A model generated the notes under the pieces. The model saw nothing but the letters and a program-made list of their open reading frames with translations. It searched no databases and was not told the origin of the DNA. Shown here piece after piece: positions 44,394-54,500 of a stretch of DNA of 64,000 bases (its first letter is position 1; each line of letters starts with the position of its first letter). Origin of the DNA: Brachionus manjavacas (Eukaryota > Rotifera > Eurotatoria > Ploima > Brachionidae); the NCBI GenBank assembly GCA_019054805.1, contig JAHQIY010000003.1, positions 3,286,001-3,350,000 on the forward strand. Direction: 5' to 3'. Made by a program: the position numbers and the translations under genes.

Positions 44394-45499
44394 TTAAGAA
44401 AAACTTGCAGTTTTCAATTTCTCAAAAAGTTTTTGACTGATTTTATCTCTTACACTAGGATCCATTTTGTAGTTTTCATCCATTTTTCTTGATTGAACTG
44501 GCACAAATTCGCTTTTGTAATCTCTACTCGAAAAAGAAGGATAGTTGGTGACAAGACTTTTGTTGATTGATTCCAAAAAATCAATCTGACTCCTGTTATT
44601 CAATTCATCTGTTTGATACAAAAAAACTGCATCATTTAATGAATTTTTTTTTGAACGACTTTTGGACCCAACACAATCAGCATCATCTCTACCACCACAA
44701 ATATTTTGGTTAGGAAATATTTGGTTTGAGAGTTCTTCTATTGCATTATGGTTAACTGATTCAAAAACTGAAGAACTTGTCTTTGTTTCTGATTGATTTC
44801 TATCTGAACAAAAATGATTTTATAATTTTAATGTTTAAAAAATAAAAAACCTGATAAAATTTCGTCACCATAAACATCCTGAAAATAGACTTCGGCCTTT
44901 GAGCTCTTAAAAGACGTCGCATATGAATCAAAATTGAATCCTATGCTTCTAGACATGTCCAGTTGACTTGAAGCTTTTTCTTCGACTTCTGGAAAGCTTT
45001 GTTCAAGTGGATATGGTAGAGCTGGTGGCGTTTCAATAGCTTCTTTAGGATAAACTTTTGTCATAGCTGAGGATTTTCTATGCCCGATATCTGATTGCAA
45101 ATCATCCAAGTCTTTCAATTTTTTTTTGGGCGATTTAAGTAAATCTGAACATTTTTTTTCCAAATTCAGAAGTTCATACAAAAGATCGAAAGGAATTTTT
45201 TCACTGTTAATTTTAAATCCAGGCTTGACTATGATTTGTAAATAGTCATGAATTTTCAAAGATCGGATATTTTTGTTACTTAAAAGTTCTTTTTCAATAT
45301 AAGAGAATACCACAACAAGACTGCTGAGTATGTTGTGCTTGGTCAAACGGACTTGGCCAACTATTTTGCAAACAAATTCATCTGCTTGCGGATGCAGTTT
45401 TTTGAATTTGTTTAGGACTTGTTGTTCAAGTGGAAGATGGTTGGAATCGGGCTCATAATATTTGAATACAAAGTCCAAAAATTGTTTCAAATCATCCAT
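44394..45499 (-). CDS. Two-exon gene of unknown function, 352 residues
   Basis: Exon 1 runs 45499-44851 and exon 2 44803-44394, with a 47-bp GT-AG intron; 1059 nt in total, in frame. The N-terminal 120 residues (MDDLKQFLDFVFKYYEPDSN ... HNILSSLVVVFSYIEKELL ... IRSLKIHDYLQIIVKPGF ... LLYELLNLEKKC) look like a compact helical domain. The rest is polar, serine-rich and probably disordered (SSAMTKVYPKEAIETPPALP, KSRSKKNS), ending KISQKLFEKLKTASFS. No signal peptide or membrane span, so probably intracellular. I do not recognise the family. A very faint likeness of the helical part to the N-terminal domain of SPATA2-type proteins is not enough to name it. Start chosen: first ATG, at the beginning of the long frame. 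Confidence 0.75.
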
Positions 45500-45759
45500 T
45501 TTAATTTAAAGTAATTATTTTAATTATTTTTGTTGGAAGAAGAATTTTCGAATAAAAACCATTTTAAATTATCATATGTTTATTTATTGAATGGTTTACT
45601 TAGAAACGCATGATTTGACATTAAATGAGTTATTTTATTCAAGGTATTTTTTTATAAAAATACAAACAAAGTGATGATATCTATGCTAATGTTTTGATTT
45701 CTTAGGTAATGTGTATTTTAACTAGAAATTTAAAATGTGATTTTTTTCTAATTTAATTC
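45500..45759. other. 5' flank of the unknown minus-strand gene
   Basis: AT-rich promoter-side sequence without a distinctive motif. A decayed LINE begins just beyond. Confidence 0.4.
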
Positions 45760-46680
45760 AGATATGAGACATGGGATGTATTATTAATAAAACATGTTGG
45801 ACATCATCACCAAAACTCAATAGTTCCCAAAAAATGAGTCAAAAGGAACTAATCCAGTTAGTCAAGTATTGTGGTGGATTCATTTTAATCAACTCAAAAA
45901 GTAAACCTTCATGCCAAACCCTATCAAAGAATTTAGAAATATCAAAAAACAGGCAGCAAACTCTTTTTTTTCTACTAAATGACTCCACAATTTGTTTGAA
46001 TTAAAAAGAAAAGATTATCTGATGTTCGCCGATGTTTTCTAAATCCAGATTGTTTCTTGATTATACTAATTGGTCTTTAATTTAAAGGATCTTGTAAAGT
46101 AGAGGCCTTTTTTTGGATCATAGTAATGTTCGAAGTTTTCCATGCTTTAGGGACTCTTCTCGAAGAGATAAATTAAAAAGTTCTTTGATTTCTATTAATG
46201 AATTTCTAGGTAATTTAACTTTCAATTATGAATTTGGTCAGGTCCTGATGACGCTTCATTTTTCAATCTTTTTAAAGCCATAATTAACTCATTTAGGCAA
46301 ATTGGATAATTAAAAATACACTGATCATAATTTCTAAAAAATTCAGAGTTAGAATTAAGTATTACGAAATCATTCTCAGTATCAATTAAATCAGAATTAG
46401 GAATAAATAAGAGTTGCCCGATTTCTCCATTTGTTTTGAATTCCTTGTCATTTAATCCTTTTTGTTCTAAATTTATTTATTCGTTTAAAAAGGTCTTGTC
46501 ACTGGGTTCTTTCCCATCTTTTCAAGAAAATTAAACCAATTTTGATTCCAGAATTTTTTAACGAGGCCTTTAACTCAGATGTAAGTTGATTACATCTTTG
46601 CTTGAGCTGTTGACAGCGAGTTTTCTGGAAGTCTCTTCTAACTTTCCTGCGTTAATTTGATAAAAGGAGTCCTTGACTAT
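45760..46680 (-). mobile_element. Degenerate jockey-like LINE (linker and RT N-terminal half)
   Basis: On the minus strand: linker (CQQLKQRCNQLTSELKASL), LMALKRLKNEASSGPDQIHN, then frame-shifted SGFRKHRRTSDNLFFLIQT and, at 46004-45771, FFDISKFFDRVWHEGLLFEL then IKMNPPQYLTNWISSF. The last block matches IKMNQPHYLTNWIRSF at 61900. Frame shifts and stops throughout. It ends before the YADD box. Confidence 0.7.
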
Positions 46681-46689
46681 TTGAGACAT

Positions 46690-46915
46690 TGAAGTCGGTA
46701 ATTTTGTCAATAAATGAAGAAGAAAATAAAAAAAGGTCGAGTTTTTTAAAAATATTAAAAGAAAGACGCTTATCATTGATTACTGAAAAGTCTCTCACAT
46801 TGTTTAATCCTTTTTTTATCTTACTTAACTTTATTTTAAATTTATTTTTTTTTCATTTTATATATTTTTTTTATGAAGGAGTATTAGCTCGGTACAGATT
46901 TACAAACAAATAAAT
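46690..46915 (+). mobile_element. 3' end fragment of a jockey-like LINE
   Basis: An AT-rich untranslated part ends in tgaaggagtattagctcggt + acag (46873-46896) followed by tttacaaacaaataaat, the family 3' tail in plus orientation. Confidence 0.6.
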
Positions 46916-47029
46916 ATTTAACTCCTAGGTAGTCATTACTCAATTTTGGGAAAAAAAAACTGGTATGCAAAAAGGTATAATAATTAGTTAAACAACGTCT
47001 AATTACTTCCGAACTAAAATTAATCATAA

Positions 47030-47370
47030 GATTCACCACGATCGTGATCAAATTGAGGTACTACATGGTAATCCAGCGAGCTTACGAGAAAGGGAAAATT
47101 AGCTATTGAACATTAGAAATAATATTAGAAATTTTACAGTGGTACGTAACTTTTTTACCGACAGAACAGCAGGAAACTGGAACACAATTGATGTAATAAC
47201 TAGAAGCACAATCATCACCAAAATATCCAAATATCGAATTGATAAACTTCTGGGTTACAGTTTAGCAGGATATTTAAACACGAAGAAAAGCGTCTACTGT
47301 TGGCTCTTCGATCCCCAGGGCATAAATACTACTACTAATACTAAACTTGTTACAAGTTGGTTGTAACATT
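47030..47370 (+). mobile_element. LINE C-terminal fragment with ACT-type 3' repeat
   Basis: 47106-47250 encodes NIRNNIRNFTVVRNFFTDRT then AGNWNTIDVI and KISKYRIDKLLGY, the 'RxNFFTxRxxxxWNxL ... KxxxxID' end of CR1-type LINEs. About 90 bp on is atactactactaatact, similar to the (CTA)n ends of the CR1-like copies. Confidence 0.5.
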
Positions 47371-48520
47371 TTCCATAACCAGGTTATTTCTTTAAAGTAT
47401 TGAAATAATAAAATGTTTGAAATTAATTGCTTTTTTTATGTTTCGCAAATATTAAATGTAAATGTCCGAATATAAATAATTTTTAAATAATACCTAAAAG
47501 TATAAATTTATTTTTTGTTGGTAATTTTTTCTTTAAATTTGAGCAAAAAATGATAAAATGTCTTAACCTTTTCGGAACCGCGGTATCACCCATTTTTATA
47601 TCACATTAAAATTTGGCGAATAAATCATACTTCAGAAAAGGGTGGTATTTATTGTATCATCAAATATCTAAAATTTATCATCAAAAAATTGAAATTTATC
47701 GCCAAAATATTTTTATTTTCATCACCAAATTTATTAACATTTCATCAAAAAAAAATATATATGAATCAATTAAAATAAAATCATCATTAAAAAACACGAA
47801 AATTTATATTAATTAAATAGAAAGTATGCATCAAAAATTTTTTTTTTTTATACAATTATTTGTTTACAAAACCACTGGTATGAGTATTTATAAATCATTG
47901 TAAAATTCCATAATTTTTACAAAAAATAACGTATTGCTGATTGATTTCAAAGTAATTTAATTTTGAAGTAAAATTTAAATTAAATACTTTATTTATTTAT
48001 TTTTGAAGCGTAATTTTTTTTGATTTAGAGAAAAAAAATTGATGTAAAAAAAATATTTTGTTAAGCTATTTTTTATTTGTTGTTAAAAAAATATTATTGA
48101 TGACAAAAATTTAATTCTGGTGGACAAAATTTTATTTTGATGATAAATTTGAGTAAAAATTTGATGCCAAATTCTGTTTTATTTGATGATGAAAATATTT
48201 ATTCCTTCAGAAAATTATTCAAATAACGCTATTTTATTAAAAATTAATTTTATTAAAACAAATAACTAGAAAAAAATTTTGAAATTTAAATTAAAATCTT
48301 TTTTAATTATTTGATGTTTTAGCATAGCTTTTTAACATCTAAATAAGATTTTCTAGAAAACAAATAGAAATTTTAGCAAAGCCGTTTCGTTCATTTTAAA
48401 TTTAAATAAGACAGACTTATTAAAATTCTTTAATTGAAAAAAGTACTTTAAATTAAAGAAATAAACCTGAATATTTTGATCATTTTACTTATTTAAATTT
48501 TAAAAAAGTTACCTAAAATA
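47371..48520. other. AT-rich DNA upstream of the lectin/EB-repeat gene
   Basis: No gene. Around 47640-47770 there are imperfect repeats of atcatcaaa/tttatcgcca type. It should contain the promoter of the next gene; no clear motif. Confidence 0.4.
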
Positions 48521-51500
48521 ATGCAATATTTTAAGCCAAAATATAAAGCTCACAAAAGTGAGGCAGTGAAAAACTTGGAAGCTTTAAACAATGGCCAAGT
48601 TTTTGTACCGAAATGGGCGCTTGCTATTGGTATTACTACACTTGTCGCCTTGGCGGTTGTATTTTCAGCATCGATTGCTATTTCGGTGACCAAACGACCA
48701 AATGGTTTATACCAAGAGAGCTGTGAAAAGCGTGGTTGTGAGATAAAACTGGGTCTTAAGTGCATAAACAAGATTTGTTTGTGTCCAGAAAATCAATTTT
48801 ATTTAGATAAATGCTACAATCTGTCTACATATGGTGAAATTTGCCAGCAAAACAAACATTGCAAAAGTGAAGAAAATTTATTCTGTGGCATAACTTCAAA
48901 ATGTGATTGTGATTTAGAAAATTATTGGAATACTAATTCTAAAAAATGTGTACCTAGAAAAACTTATATGGAAGCATGCAATGGAGACGAATGCAAATCA
49001 GAATTCAATCTTGCTTGCCAATCGAGTATTTGTGATTGTCAAAGCAAGCAGACGTAATTTAAATTTAATCTTAATTTTACTTTAGACAATTTTGTTTTAA
49101 AAGAAAATACTGGAATGGATCATCTTGTTTGGAAAAGAAGAAGTTTAATGAAAATTGTGGAACTTCAAATGAATGCTTGGATTCTGAAGGAACACTTTGT
49201 TTAAACTCAAAATGCAATAATTTTATTCTTTCAAATATTTTTTTTAAATAATTTATTTAGGCTCTTGTCCTTCGAAAGAATATTTTAAAATATCCGAATC
49301 AAAATGTATGCCAAAAATAGGGGAGTTTGAGACTTGTTCTTATGATGATATGTGCTTAGATCCAATGTTTTGTTCACTTACCTATGGTTGTCGCTGCCAA
49401 CGATATACCTTTTTTCAGTCATCAACTTCATCTTGCACAAATCAAAACTTGGCAAATGTTGAATGCACCCAGGACAATGAATGTAGACAAGATTTGGGTT
49501 TAACTTGTCAAAGTGGCATTTGTGCATGTGCTTCATCTGATTTCAGCTGGTCATCTAAATCATTCAAGTGCAAATTGACATATGCCAAGTCAGCTTGTTC
49601 TGTGGACTCGGACTGTAATGACTCAGAAAATTTGATATGTCGGCTTTCTAATGAATGCAATTGCCCGATCAGTTCAACAATCAGAATGTGCGATTGCATC
49701 CGCAACCAAACAAGTGAACAATACTGGAATGGTTCAAGTTGTGTGCAATCAATTCCTTTCCAATCACCATGCTCAGCTAGTTATCAGTGCAGGACACTAA
49801 CTGAAAACACTGTCTGTTCTGCAAGATATCAATGTGAATGCCCGGACAATACTTTGTATTTCTGGGACGGAGAAAAATGTCTACCAAAAAGAACTTATGG
49901 TCAATCATGTGATGCCAACAATCAATGCATTGACTCAGAATTAACAATTTGCAATAATTCGCTATGTAAGTAAAAAAAAAATTTTTAGTTCTTATTTCGT
50001 GTAAATTATCTAAAAAATAAATAAAATTAAATTGAGATTGCCAAAGGAATTTATAATTTTTAAAGAAAATTTTTGTTTAAAATGCTAAAACATTAAAAGC
50101 TAAGACAAAAAGGATTTTTTGAAATTTTTCAAAAAAATACATTTCTTTCCATTTTTTTCCCAAAATTCAAAATTCAAAATTTTAAGTGTTTTTTTTATCT
50201 TTTAATTGGTAAATCAATTGCGATCAAGTCTATAAAAATTTTTTTCATGAAGTTGATAAATTTTTTTTCAATTTTTTAAGTTTATAATTTGAAATGAAAA
50301 AAACAAACTTTCAGACTTTTATGTAATCAAGTTTTTAATCTTTTTCTATACATAAATTTTATTTAAATTTTTTAGAAGCTTTAAAAATTTTAATCAAATA
50401 TAATTGAAAATCAACTATTTATTCAAATAAAATTATTTGATTTTTGAATTTATTTGATTTCATTATTTTGAAAAGTTGTCTTATTTATAAAAATAACCTT
50501 AAACTTAAAAGAATATGTCAGTCTACTTTTAAACACTGTGATAAAAAAGTCAACTTTGCAGTATATGGAACCAATTCAGTAAGTTGATCAATAAAGAAAG
50601 AGTTTTAACTATAAATTTCTCCTTTTTTTACCTCCACTTATAGTTATTTCTATTACTCTTAATATCTTAATTTTTTTATACATTCTGAAAAAAAGAAAAT
50701 GCCTGAAAGAGTTTTATAAATCAGAGCCATTTCAAAATTCATATAAACTTCTGATAATAGCATTTAATGAGAGTAAATTTTTATTTGGATAATCTAACTC
50801 AATGGAATTCATTTAATGAAAACAGTTCTTATTTTAAGCATTTTTTTTTTGAATATATACAATTAGTTAAAGGCAAGGTAAAGAATTAATTCTATTTTGC
50901 GTGTTAGTCATGCAAGCAGAGGGTCGAGGGTTCAAAACCAGCTGAGGGTGAAAAAATCTTCAAAATATCTCCGCAATGCGGGGCGAATGTTTAAATCTCT
51001 TTCATCATAAAAATAGGGGCACCAGTTTCGACTGGGTAATGATTCGGTGTAAATTATGAACGGTTCAGCAAAATAAAGAAGAAATAGTGATAAAGCAAAT
51101 AACCGAAGGACTGGGGTATTCAATAAATATTGATTCAAAACTCGTTCACCAGTATGGCAACTAATAGAAGAGAATGAATAATTCTTGTTTAAGTTTTAGT
51201 TATAGCTTAAGCCAAAAAGTTTATCAAGACTTTTGAATAAATTTTCTTATCATTTATTTATTTATTTAACCGTACTAAACTAAAGTACCCTCAGATTAAA
51301 AATTAAGAATCAAAAATGAAAAATATAATCAAATAAAAAATCAAATATTAAATTTTATTAATGAAAGGTTCTAGATGTTTAACAACTGAACAGTACAGGA
51401 AAGAAAGAAGAAAAATTAAAGTAGCAATTACACAATGAAGTCAGATATTCGATCTATCTTGATTCAAAACTCGTTTATATTAATCCACCAGTATGGCAAC

Positions 51501-54500
51501 TAATAGAAGATAATGAATCATTCTTTCCACAACATATCTTCCGCTCAAATTCAAAAATCTCGAGAAAGTTAAGAGTTTAAGTTTATCTAAGGCCTCTTGA
51601 CGCAAAATATCGGAAAATATAACGATATTAAATACTGAGAATGAATTTTAAACAAAGGATAATCTAAAATTGATCTTATTAAGGTTTTTTATAGATTTTC
51701 TAGTTTTATGGGTTCTAGCCCCCTTTTTATAATTTAAGAGATATTTAATTATTTTAAAGCTTGAATTAAAGCGTTCTTTTGATTCATTCGCCATAAAACC
51801 AAATGTTAGATTTGAGTCTAATGTAATTAATAGAACTTTTGCTTTAAAATATAAAATATCTTTGATTTGGAAATTGAAAAAAAGTGTAGAACTGAAAAAA
51901 TTTGGTGAAAATAAAGTAAAAGTCTTTTTAAGGTAATTTATGATATAAAGATGTTGTCCAATTCTTTTTCGTTAGATTTTTTACTTGATTTTTAAAAGTC
52001 GATTTAATAATTGACTAAATAAAATTAATTTATTTAATAATCGACTAAAAAAAATTGATAGATTTAATAAAACTAGATTTATCAAAAGTGCTAGCTTCCA
52101 CTAGAGGAATGAATTAGCGTATAGTGGATATATTCAGCTAGAATGATTTTTTTCTCAAAAAGATTGGTAAGTTTGTGTAATAGTCTTCCAAGCGTAATTG
52201 TAGAATCAGAATATGATTTTTGTAAGGCGGGTTAATGAATGGTAAAATAAGTATACTTTTGAATAGTTTAATAAATAATTGTTGAGCTCTAACAATTTAT
52301 ATAAGTTGTGTAATAATTTAAATATATCTCTTCAGCACTGAGAATGGAATCAATATTTATACCCATGAGTTGGTGTCAAGAACACGGGCTTATAATTAGA
52401 CAAGACAAGATGTGAGCTATTATATTAATGTTTATATCAGCATCTAGAAGCGTCTTCTTCTGAGATACGTGACAAGTATATTAATTCTTACTTATCATTG
52501 CGCATCAGTTGAGAAGCTGATGATCAAGTGATACGTAGGGTGTATTACATTTTTTCATTTAAAATTGATAATTAAACTCAAAACTTTATTTAGACACTTG
52601 AAAAACTTAAAAATTCAAGTCCAATAAAATTAAACTTAACTTTAAAATTTTATTATATAACTTTTAAAAACTTTTTTTTGATAAAAAATTATTTAAACCC
52701 ATCATTTATAATGGAAACGGGTTTTGTAACAAGATATTTCGTACTTCATTGTGTAATTGCTCCCTTACTTTATTTTCATGTTCAGTACTTTAACTTGTAG
52801 CACCTGTTATTCCTTCACTCTTTTTTATTTTGTTTTATTTCGATTTGGATATAAAACTTCAGTTCGGCTTAAATGGCTTCTTTGTTGACACGAAAGCAAA
52901 TATTGTGAATTTTAAAATTCTCAACCAGTACCAAAACAAACTTTATTTTGAATAGATGATATGTAAATCGGTCTTTTGTAAAAAGAGGCACTAGCCTGTT
53001 TATTATCCTTGAAACTGAATAGATAAATTCATTTTTTTAATTGACTGAAAAAAATTATTTTCTTTTTAAACTAAGCTAATAAAAAAGTGATAGAAAAATT
53101 TTAGCTTTATTTTTTTAAAATCAATTGACATTAAAATAAAAAATATATTAATTTACAGGTAAATTCAGTGAATTTAAACTGTTTACTTTTGCAAAAATAA
53201 CGAATAAATAAATTCTTTCTTAAAATTTGGTAAAATATTTTATTAAAAAAAGGTCAATGTGATTCGAAAAAATTCTTTGAGCTTACCAAATGCAGAATCA
53301 AACTTGGCGAATTTCAATTGTGTACTTCCAACATTATGTGCCTTGATCCGATGACATGTGTCACAAATAAATGTATTTGTGGAGAAAAAGAATACTTTGA
53401 AAATATCACGTCTTCATGTATACCTAAACTAATTTATGGCTTCTCATGCAATAGTGATTCAGAGTGCCGTTCTGATTTGAATTTAGTATGTGTTAATAAC
53501 CAATGTGTCTGCAACTCTCTGGGTCGCACATGGTCTTATTTGTCAAATAATTGTCTATTTACTTACTCGAAGGGTCATTGCTCATTAGATTCAGAATGCA
53601 ATACCGATCAGAAGCTTATCTGTCAATCTAATTCAATTCAAAATTGTTCATGTCCACAGCTTTCTCAACAATGGGTCTGCGATTGTAATCGCACAATTGA
53701 TAATGAAAAATATTGGAATGGCATTGAGTGTACTGAGGCAAACACTTTTGGAAGAAATTGCACTGAAAATTATCACTGTCAAACCATTACTCAAAATACA
53801 GTTTGTGATCAAAATGCTTGCAAATGTGCTGATTCATTTAGGTATTATCATTTTATTACTTAATATTTACTTTTTAATTATTTTTATTTTTATTATGTTT
53901 AAAAAAAAGTTAAAAATTCAAATTCAAAAAAAATTGAAAATAGCACTTAACTTTCTTTTCTAAGTAGATTTATCAAAATAATAAATTTATAAAAAAATAT
54001 TTCATAAAAAATTTTCTTAGAATAATAATTCTCAATAGAATAACAATTTGTGGTAGTTTTCATGAAAAAAAATTAAAAAATGAAATCTTTACAAAAATCT
54101 CCAAAAAAGTAAATTGTAATTGAGATAAATCAGTTTCAGGGTTGTTGATTTATAATTTTTTAAATTTTCTCATCAAATAATTTGACAACTTATCACAACT
54201 TTATTCTATATTTAAAAGTATTTTCATTACTGAAGAAACTCCAAAGGCCAAGTCAGCTTTGAATATTGATAAAGTTATGTTTTTTATGTGCTATAGTTTT
54301 TTTTTTTATAGTTAACTTATTTTATTAAATGCAAGACTAATTTCTAATTTGAAATTTTAAAAGTGAATTTCACTTTTAAATTCAATTTTGAATAATTTTA
54401 ATTTAGTGTAAAAATTTTAAAAATTCTTTAATTAATATAATATATAAATAAATTACTTTCAAAAGTTAACATGGTTGTATTTGACAAATAATCAAAACCC

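Noticed and set aside
49085-49103. Alternative acceptor (tttag at 49081-49085) for intron 1 of the lectin gene
   Set aside because: It gives the wrong frame; the acceptor at 49102-49103 restores the YWNGSSC pattern seen in the other repeats.
50929-50940. A functional tRNA gene
   Set aside because: Only the T-arm/B-box part fits; acceptor and D arms do not pair.
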